Shown here: positions 8,177 to 16,130 of the stretch, in pieces
Position numbering within the stretch: the stretch's first letter is position 1
Layout: every line of letters starts with the position of its first letter
NCBI GenBank assembly: GCA_038562165.1
Contig: JBCFAO010000007.1
Location: 41,284-105,283 of the forward strand
Reading direction: 5' to 3'
DNA length: 64,000 nt
Source: WRMS01 sp038562165
Lineage (GTDB): Bacteria; Bacillota; Peptococcia; DRI-13; UBA5745
Program-made: the position numbers and the translations under genes
Notes under the pieces: generated by a model
Database searches by the model: none
What the model was told of the DNA's origin: nothing
The model's input: the letters and a program-made list of their open reading frames with translations, nothing else

Positions 8177-8431
8177 GCTCAAAATTGCAGGTTTGTACCT
8201 GGCCTTAGCCCCATTTGTGCAAAATTTCAAGTTTGTATCCTTCATTCATGCTATTTTTTGTTTAAAGTTTCAAGTTTATGGTATAAATATAATTTTTCCC
8301 TCATAATTTTAAATTTGAGGCTTATTTTGGGTGGACAAACCTGCAATTTTGCCCATTTTCCGGGGAAGTGGGCGACAAACCTGCAATTTTGCACATTGGG
8401 GGGCGCGGGCAACAAACCTGTAATTTTGAGC
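8177..8431. repeat. Intergenic array 1 of the GCAAAATTGCAGGTTTGT motif (3 forward, 3 reverse)
   Basis: Forward copies lie at 8177-8196, 8217-8236 and a weaker one at 8261-8280; reverse-complement copies at 8335-8352, 8375-8392 and 8412-8431. Start-to-start spacing is 40 and about 43 bp on the left, 40 and 37 bp on the right. The core is TTGCAGGTTTGT in most copies. It sits between pta (downstream end) and mmdA (upstream end). An open frame through it only translates the repeats. Confidence 0.85.
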
Positions 8432-8611
8432 AGTTGCCCTCAGGAGGCTACATCCCCACTTTCCTGCCGCCATAGGATAAGCAATCGCATTGCCAGCTCC
8501 CCCGGCAAAGGCAGCATGCTTCGTTCCAATAAAAAAAGAACTGCCGGCAAAGGGAACATATCCCTTTGATCAGCAGCCCTTGTATTTAAGACAGCAATAG
8601 GATCAGCAGCT

Positions 8612-9604
8612 TTATTGCTGGCAGCAGACCATGGCTACGGTATTCACCACATCCTCGATACTGCAGCCTCTGGACAAGTCGTTTACCGGCTTGGCCATAC
8701 CCTGAAGTACGGGGCCAACGGCTTCCACACCGCCAAAGCGCTGGGCGGTCTTGTAAGCAATATTGCCGGCTTCCAGGCTGGGGAAGACCAATACGTTGGC
8801 CTGACCCGCCACCGTGCTGCCGGGAGCCTTGGATTTGCCTACGGAAGGCACTATAGCCGCATCCATCTGCATCTCACCGTCCAACTCCAGCTCCGGATAA
8901 CGCTCATGAGCGATTTTAACAGCCTCTACGACCTTATCCACGGCCTCATGGCTGGCGCTGCCTTTAGTGGAGAAGGAAAGCATAGCGATCTTGGGCTGGG
9001 CGATACCGGCAATTTCCTTGGCGGTCTGCGCGGAGCAATAAGCAATCTCCGCCATCTGCTCGGCAGTAACGGTAGGATTGACGGCGCAGTCGGCAAAAAC
9101 GCTGATACCATTGTCGCCCAGGTCTTTGTTATTGGAAATCATCAGGAAAGCGCCGGAAACGGAAGAGATGCCGGGCTTGGTCTTGATGATTTGCAGGGCG
9201 GGACGCAAAACATTGCCGGTGGAATTCTCAGCGCCGGCCACCATACCGTGGCACTGGCCGGTATAAACCATCATCACGCCGAAATACAGAGGATCCTTCA
9301 TCGTGGCCACTGCTTTTTCCGGCGTCATGCCTTTTTTCTCTCTCATTTTAAAATAGCTGTCGGCAAAGCTCTGGAAATCCTCAGATTTAGCGGGGTCCAC
9401 AATATCCACACCCGTCAGATCGGCGCCAACTTCAGCAGCTACTTTCTCAATGGCTGCCGGGTCGCCCAGCAAAGTAATCTTGGCGATCTTCTCTTTCGTA
9501 ATAATTTCCGCAGCCTTTACGGTCCTCTTCTCCGTGCCTTCCGGCAGTACGATATGCTTTTGCTCGGCTTTGGCCTTTTCCCTGATTTTTGTAATCAAAT
9601 CCAT
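8612..9604 (-). CDS. pta: Phosphate acetyltransferase
   Basis: Interconverts acetyl-CoA and acetyl phosphate, the step before ATP formation by acetate kinase (no ack gene in the window). The 330-residue protein is the short class I form. Family motifs are seen as HIVLPEGTEKRTVKAA near the N terminus, VAGAENSTGNVLRPALQIIK in the middle and the C-terminal LVFPSLEAGNIAYKTAQRF. AGGAGGT lies nine bases before the ATG. It stands alone on the minus strand with motif arrays on both sides. A phosphate butyryltransferase is less likely given the length and motifs. Confidence 0.94.
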   Translation of the reverse strand: MDLITKIREKAKAEQKHIVLPEGTEKRTVKAAEIITKEKIAKITLLGDPAAIEKVAAEVGADLTGVDIVDPAKSEDFQSFADSYFKMREKKGMTPEKAVATMKDPLYFGVMMVYTGQCHGMVAGAENSTGNVLRPALQIIKTKPGISSVSGAFLMISNNKDLGDNGISVFADCAVNPTVTAEQMAEIAYCSAQTAKEIAGIAQPKIAMLSFSTKGSASHEAVDKVVEAVKIAHERYPELELDGEMQMDAAIVPSVGKSKAPGSTVAGQANVLVFPSLEAGNIAYKTAQRFGGVEAVGPVLQGMAKPVNDLSRGCSIEDVVNTVAMVCCQQ

Positions 9605-9795
9605 CTTTTATCTACCTCCTGTGATATAATAATTTATACTTGCTCATCGCCCCAGCGACTTTTTCTATGACTTTCTAATAATATCTCATTTTTTCTCCCC
9701 TTTCAATCATTTATGGGAGAAAATCCTTCAATAAAGCCATTTAACAAGTTTTCGAAAGGAGGCGGCGATTCCGGAACCAACTGCAAAACGGCCAA

Positions 9796-9946
9796 CTGTA
9801 CAAAATCTCAACTTTTATGTAGGCAAGCCATTGTTTTCTTAACAATTCTTGCATAAAGGCAGCCTTTTTTGCATAACAAACGTAAAAAGCGAATGCTTAT
9901 GCTGAACTGGCCCCAAAAAAAACCCAAAAGTTGAACTTTTGCACAT
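9796..9946. repeat. Intergenic array 2, CAACTTTT variant (1 forward, 1 reverse)
   Basis: A forward copy at 9796-9820 (CTGTACAAAATCTCAACTTT...) and a reverse copy at about 9927-9946, whose complement reads TGCAAAAGTTCAACTTTT, share the core TCAACTTTT, different from the core of array 1. The 384-bp gap 9605-9988 also holds the pta promoter region on the minus strand. I see no gene in it. Confidence 0.6.
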
Positions 9947-9991
9947 AACATGATCAGCGCAGCCTCCCGGTCCATATCTCGCCGTATTATG

Positions 9992-11335
9992 ATGAAAATA
10001 GCCGGTATTGTATGTGAATACAACCCTTTTCATGAAGGTCATTGGCTGCAAATCAGCAAGCTGCGCTATGAGCACGGCGTTGATGCCGTCATCTGCGCCA
10101 TGAGCGGCCACTTTATGCAGCGAGGCGAGCCTTCGGTAATCAGCAAAGAAAGACGGGTTAAGATGGCTTTGGCCGGTGGGGCAGACCTGGTAGTGGAACT
10201 GTCCGCCCTTTATGCCACCCGCAGCGCCTACTGGTTTGCTCTGGGCGGTGTTTTACTGCTGGCTGCCGCCGGCGCCACCCACATAGCCTTCGGAGCGGAA
10301 ACCGATGATCTGCCGGCTTTTCAGGCTACCGCTGCCAGGCTTGCCAAGCCTGACCGTCTTTATACCGAAGCCCTCCGCCGCTTTCTTGCCGCCGGCTTGC
10401 CTTTTCCCGAGGCCCAGGCCAAAGCCCTAAACTACGGCCAAAGCAGCGGCAACAGCTTTGCGCCTGCCCTGCCCAACGACCGTTTAGCCTTATCCTATCT
10501 TCAAGTTATCGCCGAAAAAGGCCTCTCTTTGGAGCCCATCCTGATCCCCCGCAGCGGCAGCGCCTACCATGAGACGAAGCTGCCGGAAAACCAAACTCCC
10601 GGCGCTATTCTTTCCCCGGGCGCTACTCTTGCCGCCGGCGGACTTATTTCCCCGGGCGGGCCTGCATCCTTGAGCGGCTTGCCGCCGGCTTCGGCCACAG
10701 CTTTGCGCCGCCGGCTTCAGGAAGGCATTCGCCTTTACGACTACCGCAAGCTCAGTGCCGCCCAATTAACCACCCTGGGCGTGGCCAAGCACATTCCGGA
10801 AGCCTCATTGCCTTACCTGGCCAATACCTGCCTGGTTTTCCCCGCTGATGTGGCCCCTATTCAAATGGCCCTTCTGCGGCGGGCGGATCATCAAGCCCTT
10901 CTTGCTCTGCCGGATATGACCGAAGGCTTGGAAAACCGCATCGTAGACGTAGCTTGCCGGGCCGGCAGCCTGGAAGAGTTCTACCGCCTTCTGAAAACCA
11001 AGCGATATCCGCTGACCCGTTTACAGCGGCTGGTGACTCATTTGCTTTTAGACTACCGGGAAATCCATGCCCGGCATTTGGCCGGCAGCCCACCCTATCT
11101 CCGGGTGCTGGGCGCTAACTCCACAGGCTTTCGCCTCCTTCACCAGGCCAGAAAAGCCTCGCCCCTTCCTGTAATCTCCCGAACCAGGCAGATGAAGGAG
11201 CTGATCCGGCAAAATCCTCACGCCGCGGCGGCCTGGGAGCTGGAAGCCCGCAGCGCCGCTTTGTACAGCTTGATAAGCGGCAGCGAATCTGCCGGCGGCA
11301 ATCCGGAATACCTGTTTACCCCGATAAGCTTATAA
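9992..11335 (+). CDS. tmcAL: tRNA(Met) cytidine acetate ligase (TmcAL/YlbM)
   Basis: Member of the YlbM family shown in Bacillus to acetylate the wobble cytidine of elongator tRNA-Met using acetate and ATP. The N terminus MKIAGIVCEYNPFHEGHWLQ carries the nucleotidyltransferase HxGH-like motif, and SGHFMQRGEPSVISKERR is the second family block. The C-terminal part contains LGANSTGFRLLHQARK. The ATG at 9992 (or the adjacent one at 9989) fits the family N terminus; 9950 would add 14 residues of no family resemblance, and no clear ribosome site decides. It is followed by ylbJ, as in many Bacillota. Confidence 0.9.
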   Translation: MKIAGIVCEYNPFHEGHWLQISKLRYEHGVDAVICAMSGHFMQRGEPSVISKERRVKMALAGGADLVVELSALYATRSAYWFALGGVLLLAAAGATHIAFGAETDDLPAFQATAARLAKPDRLYTEALRRFLAAGLPFPEAQAKALNYGQSSGNSFAPALPNDRLALSYLQVIAEKGLSLEPILIPRSGSAYHETKLPENQTPGAILSPGATLAAGGLISPGGPASLSGLPPASATALRRRLQEGIRLYDYRKLSAAQLTTLGVAKHIPEASLPYLANTCLVFPADVAPIQMALLRRADHQALLALPDMTEGLENRIVDVACRAGSLEEFYRLLKTKRYPLTRLQRLVTHLLLDYREIHARHLAGSPPYLRVLGANSTGFRLLHQARKASPLPVISRTRQMKELIRQNPHAAAAWELEARSAALYSLISGSESAGGNPEYLFTPISL

Positions 11336-11468
11336 GCCGATAACCTACAACCCTATAACATATTCCACTCAGCCCTGCCATAAGATAAGAAGAGAATGTA
11401 TCTTAACGGCAGGGCTTGCCCTGCCACAAGATAAGATGATAAATCTTTTCATTGGGGAGGGCTTTTAT

Positions 11469-12542
11469 GTGAAACGGGAGCATAGACGGTATCTGCTGGG
11501 CTTTGCCGCCGCCGGTTTTTTTATCTGTATGGCCCTCTTCCCCGGCAGCATATATGCCGGAGCCCGCCGGGGACTGGACCTTTGGGCGGGCATACTGGTG
11601 CCGGCTATGCTGCCCTTTTTTATTTTGGCTGAAATTCTGATGGCTTCCGGCATCCTCCGGCTTTTGGGCAGGCTGCTCAGCCCGGTGATGGGCCCTTTGT
11701 TTAACCTGCCCGGCGCCGGTGGCCTGGGTATAGCTTTAGGCTATACCAGCGGCTTTCCCATGGGAGCTGTCATCAGCAGCCGTCTGTATCAGGAAGGCTT
11801 CCTGCGGCGGGATGAAGCCGGCCGCTTATTGGCCTTTACCAACAACTCCAGCCCCGGCTTTCTGCTGACCAGCCTGGCTGCCGGCATGCTGGGCAACCCC
11901 GCTTTCGGCCTTTTATTCGTTCTTTGCCATTACGGCTCCAATTTAATTTTCGGCATGATTTTGGGCATAGCCAGCCGCTTTCCGATTAGAAAAGCAGCAA
12001 AAAGAGGCGGCGCAGCCGCCGGGGACCGGGCCAAGGAAACAGGCTGGCGGCAGCAGGCTGAGGAGGCTAAGGCCGCTGGGGATCCCTCCCGCCGCTCTGA
12101 TTTATCTCCATCCTTCAGCAGAATAATTACAGAAAGCATTAGCTCCGCTATCCAAAGCATTCTGGCTCTGGGCGGCTTTGTGCTGCTTTTTGCCGCCGCT
12201 TTACAATTGCTGGAGGACCTCTATCTTTTGGACCGGCTGGCCCGGCTATTCGCCTTCTTTTTGCCTGCCGGCCTTTATGTGGCCCCTTTATCTAAAGCTT
12301 TGGCCACCGGTTTTATTGAACTCACTTTAGGCTTGAGACAGCTCACGGCTATTCCCTTGGCGGCTGCCGATATGGTTACCTACTGCCTGATCATATTGGG
12401 CTGGAGCGGCTTGTCCATTCAGGCTCAAGTTATGGGCTTAGCCGGCACCGCCCGGCTGCCGCTGAAATACTACCTCATGGGCTGCATCGTCCAGCCCCTG
12501 CTTTCTCTGCTCTTACTTAGGTTTTGCCTTTTCTTGCTGTGA
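11469..12542 (+). CDS. ylbJ: Sporulation integral membrane protein YlbJ
   Basis: YlbJ is a mother-cell membrane protein needed for spore cortex formation in Bacillus; this supports an endospore former. The protein of about 357 residues has roughly eight membrane segments and the family blocks GILVPAMLPFFILAEIL, GYTSGFPMGAVISSRLYQ and TNNSSPGFLLTSLAAGMLG. A hydrophilic loop at about residues 180-215 is rich in Arg/Glu/Ala. GTG at 11469 is the likely start: GGGGAGGG stands seven bases upstream, whereas the ATG at 11436 has no ribosome site and would place that site inside the gene. It follows tmcAL by 133 bp. Confidence 0.9.
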   Translation: MKREHRRYLLGFAAAGFFICMALFPGSIYAGARRGLDLWAGILVPAMLPFFILAEILMASGILRLLGRLLSPVMGPLFNLPGAGGLGIALGYTSGFPMGAVISSRLYQEGFLRRDEAGRLLAFTNNSSPGFLLTSLAAGMLGNPAFGLLFVLCHYGSNLIFGMILGIASRFPIRKAAKRGGAAAGDRAKETGWRQQAEEAKAAGDPSRRSDLSPSFSRIITESISSAIQSILALGGFVLLFAAALQLLEDLYLLDRLARLFAFFLPAGLYVAPLSKALATGFIELTLGLRQLTAIPLAAADMVTYCLIILGWSGLSIQAQVMGLAGTARLPLKYYLMGCIVQPLLSLLLLRFCLFLL

Positions 12543-12557
12543 TTTCCGCCTGGGGCG

Positions 12558-12586
12558 GCCCTCTCCGGGAGGGCACTGAATAAGTC
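12558..12586 (+). repeat. Solitary terminal-repeat sequence and hairpin after ylbJ
   Basis: GAGGGCACTGAATAAG at 12569-12584 matches, with one change, the terminal inverted repeat of the element at 13928 and the sequence at 63886. I find no partner end to its right. Its first bases also form a small hairpin with the preceding GCCCTC (12558-12574), so it may act as a weak terminator for ylbJ. It could be the remaining end of a decayed element. Confidence 0.5.
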
Positions 12587-12661
12587 GCGTAAACTGATCT
12601 CGCCGTCTAAATCCGAAAAATTTGAAGAACTTTTCAGGGTTCTCATGTGGATGGTCTATTT

Positions 12662-12901
12662 TGTGCAAAAATGCAGCTTTGTATCATCAACTCACAGTGT
12701 TTTGCTCAAAAATGCAAGTTTGTAGAATGAATTTGGCCTGGAAACATGGTTTCACCCCATTTATGGGCCAAATCTGTTCCAAAGCAGAGATTTAGAGGTA
12801 TACAAACCTGCATTTTTGCTCAGTTAGTCTTTGCGAATGATAACAAAGCTGCATTTTTGCTCAGTTAGCCTTTGCGAATGATGACAAACTTGCATTTTTG
12901 C
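12662..12901. repeat. Intergenic array 3 (2 forward, 3 reverse), 41-bp period, with central inverted repeat
   Basis: Forward copies at 12662-12682 and 12703-12724; reverse copies at 12802-12819, 12843-12860 and 12884-12901. All spacings within a side are 41 bp. The spacers on the right are nearly identical (CTCAGTTAGTCTTTGCGAAT and variants). The centre holds ATTTGGCC (12731-12738) facing GGCCAAAT (12766-12773). Here the core is AAAAATGCAGSTTTGT, with five A residues, in every copy. Confidence 0.87.
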
Positions 12902-12968
12902 TCAGTTAGTCTTGCCTGATTGAAGGTTTTTTTAGCAAAATGACACGGCAGCTGTTTAGAGGACTACG

Positions 12969-13082
12969 GGTAAAACCAGTTACTTTTCACCAGTTACTTT
13001 TCATTGGAAATATAATCTTGAAGATGCCGATGTATCAGAAGAAATTATAATCGATACATTGCCGGTTAAAAATTCCAGTTAA
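12969..13082 (+). pseudogene. Possible C-terminal remnant of an unknown gene
   Basis: An open frame ending at TAA 13080-13082 reads HWKYNLEDADVSEEIIID followed by TLPVKNSS, which looks like a folded protein's end rather than random sequence. There is no start codon with a ribosome site, and a tandem 14-bp duplication (CCAGTTACTTTTCA at 12976 and 12990) precedes it. I do not recognise the family. The remainder of 12543-13218 holds array 3 and the GntR operator. Confidence 0.25.
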
Positions 13083-13173
13083 TTCAAGGACGAAACACCA
13101 GTGTATGGTTTAATTTTGCGGGAATTCAGGTCATAAGCAAAATCAACAAAATTTATAATATGATAGCGCCATC

Positions 13174-13194
13174 GGTAATATATTACATATTACC
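13174..13194. promoter_or_regulatory. Operator palindrome upstream of the GntR gene
   Basis: GGTAATAT-ATTAC-ATATTACC is a near-perfect palindrome ending 24 bp before the regulator's start. Its core AATATATTACATATT recurs in the palindrome at 14267-14291 upstream of the TRAP operon, the pattern expected of a shared operator for the adjacent GntR protein, including autoregulation. Confidence 0.75.
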
Positions 13195-13218
13195 AATGAG
13201 ATGTTGAGGTGAGCTGAT

Positions 13219-13911
13219 TTGGAAACTGTTAATGCAAAAGGAATTTTTGAAGGTAAAAAAGGCATTGTCATGCCTACTTATAAAGAGCAGGCTTACGAGT
13301 TAATAAAAGAAGCCATCATCTACCAACGCTTTGCCATAGGTGAAATTTATTCCCAGGAGAGCATCTGCAACGAGCTGGGCATCAGCCGTACGCCTGTGCG
13401 GGAGGCTTTGCTGGAGCTGCAAAAAGCGGGATATATTAAATTTCACCGGGGCAGGGGCATCTCCATTCTACCGGTGACGAATGACGAAGTCAAAAGCATT
13501 CTTGAGATGCGCATCTATAATGAGCGATACAGCGCCCGCCTTGCGGCCCGGCGCATAACAGAGGCCGACCTTAAAAGGCTGCGGCAGGTTTTGGTGCAAA
13601 TGGAAGATAAACTGGAAACCAGCGACAGTGAAGAGCTTTATGAAATGGACCGGTATTTCCATCATATTTTGCTGGAAGCAGGCAAAAACATATGGTTACT
13701 CAAGATTGTCGAAGATTTGCGCGATAATTTTTTGCGCTTTGAAAATCGCACGATTTTTAGAGAACTGCAAGTCCGGCATCAGGTTTTGACTGAGCATAAA
13801 CACATTTATGACAGAATTGCCAGCCGCGATGAGGAAGGCGCTGACCGGGCCATGGAGCAGCACTTGTCCCAGACATACCACCGAGTGGGAATTCAGCGTA
13901 ATCTTGACTGA
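13219..13911 (+). CDS. GntR-family transcriptional regulator (FCD domain)
   Basis: DNA-binding regulator of 230 residues. The N-terminal winged helix is seen as SQESICNELGISRTPVREAL (about residues 50-69), the classic GntR recognition segment, followed by the wing KAGYIKFHRGRGISI. The C-terminal half is an all-helical FCD ligand-binding domain (EMRIYNERYSARLAARR; EMDRYFHHILLEAGKN; the last HLSQTYHR helix). I accept TTG at 13219 because GAGGTG stands seven bases upstream; an ATG at 13270 is the alternative. It lies directly upstream of the TRAP operon, and both share a palindromic core, so it likely controls that operon in response to its substrate. Confidence 0.92.
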   Translation: METVNAKGIFEGKKGIVMPTYKEQAYELIKEAIIYQRFAIGEIYSQESICNELGISRTPVREALLELQKAGYIKFHRGRGISILPVTNDEVKSILEMRIYNERYSARLAARRITEADLKRLRQVLVQMEDKLETSDSEELYEMDRYFHHILLEAGKNIWLLKIVEDLRDNFLRFENRTIFRELQVRHQVLTEHKHIYDRIASRDEEGADRAMEQHLSQTYHRVGIQRNLD

Positions 13912-13927
13912 TTTTTAATGGAATCAG

Positions 13928-14173
13928 CGAGGGCACTGAAAAAGCCGCTTCCCATCCAGCCGTGTGTACAAAAAATGAGGTTCTATGTGTATTCGCCTTA
14001 GCTAACTGCTCAAAATCTCGAGTTTTACGCTACTGAACACTGATTTCTTTCTATATTTAGTGTTAGACACAGTTTAAATCTACTATTCCAGAGGAACAAC
14101 AGCCAAAAAACCTCAAATTTTGTACATTTTAGCTTTTCGACGGTGGGCTTGTACAGCTTTTTCAGTACCCTCG
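13928..14173. mobile_element. 246-bp non-autonomous element (MITE-like) carrying array 4
   Basis: The left end CGAGGGCACTGAAAAAGC (13928-13945) and the right end, whose complement is CGAGGGTACTGAAAAAGC (14156-14173), are 18-bp inverted repeats with one mismatch. They are flanked by direct repeats GAATCA (13921-13926 and 14174-14179; the left copy is followed by one G), consistent with target duplication. No coding sequence is inside. Two forward motif copies (13965-13988, 14006-14029, 42 bp apart) and one reverse copy (about 14105-14126) of a TGAGGTTTT/TCGAGTTTT variant lie within. It is inserted 16 bp after the GntR stop. The ends resemble those of DDE-type insertion sequences; I cannot name the family. 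Confidence 0.8.
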
Positions 14174-14266
14174 GAATCAACAGCATTATCCGCACAAATT
14201 ACACTCTACGTTTGTACTTATCCCCTGTTCGTCCTTTGTCCTCGGGTCGTCCTGTCCTTTGCCACC

Positions 14267-14291
14267 TAAGAAATATATTACATATTTCTTA
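14267..14291. promoter_or_regulatory. Operator palindrome upstream of the TRAP operon
   Basis: TAAGAAATAT-ATTAC-ATATTTCTTA is a perfect 25-bp palindrome with the same inner core (AATATATTACATATT allowing for one flanking base) as the site at 13174-13194. It lies about 115 bp before the TRAP binding-protein gene and is the likely binding site of the GntR regulator. The rest of the gap 13912-14404 is the MITE-like element. Confidence 0.75.
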
Positions 14292-14404
14292 AGGATTCGA
14301 TAAAAATTTAGACGGAAGGAAGTGACGCAGACAACGGCTTTGCCCCGCAAAAAGACTTGGTGGTAGGCTAATAAACGAAAACTGCAAAAGGAGTGGTACT
14401 TGGT

Positions 14405-15484
14405 ATGAAAAAATTTCTTGCAATTTTACTAACGGCAACCATCCTTCTGGGCCTGGCGGCCTGCGGCGGTTCCGCGCCGGCGCCCTCCTCAGGCGCCGGA
14501 ACCAGTTCAACCTCCCCCACCGCAGCCCCTTCCTCCGCCCCGGCAGCCTCCGGCGAAAAATTCATTGTGCGCATCGGCCATGTGCTTCAGGCTGATACGG
14601 CAAGCCATATCGCTTTAGAAGAGGGCTTGAAGAAATACGCCGAGGAAAAATCCGGCGGCAGGCTTGAAATTCAGATTTTTCCCAATAGTGCACTAGGTGG
14701 CGAACGTCAAATGATCGAAGCTGCACAGCTTGGCACCCTGGAGATAGCCTATGTTACGACGGCGGTTCTTGCTAATTTCGAGCCAAAAGTCCAGGTTTTC
14801 GACCTGCCCTTTCTATTCAACGACATTGATATCGCCAGAAAAGCCCTGGACGATGAATTCGGCGATAAAGTCACCGAGAACCTTCCCTCCGTAGGCCTGC
14901 GGAATTTATCTTACGGCGAAAACGGCTATCGTCATGTTTCAAACAACCGGGGCCCTATCCACAAACCGGCAGACATGAAGGGCATTAAAATCCGCACAAT
15001 GGAAAACCCCATCCATATGAAAGCCTTCGAGCTTATCGGCGCAAACCCGACTCCCATCAGCTTTAACGAGCTTTACACCGCATTGCAGCAGAAAACCGTG
15101 GATGCTCAGGAAAACCCCATTTTCCTCACCTATACTTCAAAATTCTTTGAGGTCCAAAAATACCTGAGCCTTACGGGCCACGTCTATGCACCGGGCATCT
15201 GCGTCATTAGTGATGAATTTTGGAACAAGCTGCCCGAAGATTTGCAGAAAATTCTACAGGAAGGCGCCTACGAATTCCGAACCATGCAGCGGGAAATTCT
15301 TGATCAGCAGAACCGGGACTATCTTGAAGAACTCAAGGAGAAGATGGAAGTTAACGAGCTGACTCCGGAGGAGAAAAAGGAGTTCATCGAAATCACTAAA
15401 CCCGTTTATGATGAGGTCGCCAAGCTTGTGGGTCAGGATCTGGTGGATCTGGCCATCAAGGCAAACGATACTTACGCTAAATAA
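14405..15484 (+). CDS. TRAP transporter substrate-binding lipoprotein (DctP family)
   Basis: Extracytoplasmic binding protein that delivers an organic acid to a TRAP permease. A lipoprotein signal peptide ends at LGLAAC (Cys at about residue 20), followed by a Ser/Pro/Ala-rich linker. The mature part shows DctP features: GRLEIQIFPNSALGGERQMIEAAQLG, a GIKIRTMENPIHMKAFE block holding the conserved substrate-carboxylate Arg, and SFNELYTALQQKTVDAQENP. The ATG at 14405 follows AAAAGGAG by about twelve bases. It is the first gene of a five-gene operon; the substrate is not deducible but probably a carboxylate related to the two downstream enzymes. Confidence 0.93.
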   Translation: MKKFLAILLTATILLGLAACGGSAPAPSSGAGTSSTSPTAAPSSAPAASGEKFIVRIGHVLQADTASHIALEEGLKKYAEEKSGGRLEIQIFPNSALGGERQMIEAAQLGTLEIAYVTTAVLANFEPKVQVFDLPFLFNDIDIARKALDDEFGDKVTENLPSVGLRNLSYGENGYRHVSNNRGPIHKPADMKGIKIRTMENPIHMKAFELIGANPTPISFNELYTALQQKTVDAQENPIFLTYTSKFFEVQKYLSLTGHVYAPGICVISDEFWNKLPEDLQKILQEGAYEFRTMQREILDQQNRDYLEELKEKMEVNELTPEEKKEFIEITKPVYDEVAKLVGQDLVDLAIKANDTYAK

Positions 15485-15557
15485 CCCCAAATATAACATC
15501 GGGAAGGCGCTGACAGGGGCGTATTTTACGCCCCATCCTCAAAACGAGGTGATATAA

Positions 15558-16130
15558 ATGATAAAAAAAGCCTGGAATCACTTTGAAGAATATATCCTCA
15601 TCGGCTCCTTTTTTTTCTCCGTACCCTTGGTTTTTTTTCAAGTCATCATGCGGTATGTATTCGATAACTCACTGGGCTGGTCGGAAGAGCTTGCCCGCTA
15701 CGTTTTTCTCTGGCAGATTTGGCTGGGAGCAAGCTATGCCGCCAAACAATCCCGCCACATCCGTATTGAGATGCTTAAAGATATTCTCCCCCCCAAAGCA
15801 AAAAAAGCGTTGGAAATCATGGTTATCCTCATTTGGATGGTTTTCATGGGCTTTTTAGCAATTAAAGGCGGTCAAATGACCCAGAAAATTCTCACTCTGG
15901 GCCAAAAATCCTCAGCTATGCGCATACCCATGGGCTGGGCCTACCTTTCAGTGCCGGCAGGCTCAGGCCTGATGTTCATCCGTCTTGCAGAAAAGCTTGC
16001 GGAGGCAATCCGGGCCCCCCTTGAAACAAACAAGAGCCGGAATCTGGAGATGAAAAAAGCCATGGATGAGCTTGGCCTGAAGGATGAATTTCGCCTGAAG
16101 GATGGAAATTCACCTGAGGAGGTGGAGTAA
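15558..16130 (+). CDS. TRAP transporter small permease (DctQ family)
   Basis: Four-helix membrane subunit of the TRAP transporter. The 190-residue protein shows the family core VFFQVIMRYVFDNSLGWSEE and LFLWQIWLGASYAAKQSRHIR in order (first helix and loop, residues about 25-75), with two further helices and a charged tail of about 40 residues (LEMKKAMDELGLKDEFRLKD) that contains a repeated GLKDEF/RLKD element. GAGGTG precedes the ATG. It directly abuts the large permease gene. Confidence 0.92.
   Translation: MIKKAWNHFEEYILIGSFFFSVPLVFFQVIMRYVFDNSLGWSEELARYVFLWQIWLGASYAAKQSRHIRIEMLKDILPPKAKKALEIMVILIWMVFMGFLAIKGGQMTQKILTLGQKSSAMRIPMGWAYLSVPAGSGLMFIRLAEKLAEAIRAPLETNKSRNLEMKKAMDELGLKDEFRLKDGNSPEEVE

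Noticed and set aside
8045..8569. Open frame of 174 codons on the plus strand
   Set aside because: It runs through array 1; the repeats translate as recurring short phrases (N-L-Q-F-C and similar). No ribosome site and no family resemblance.
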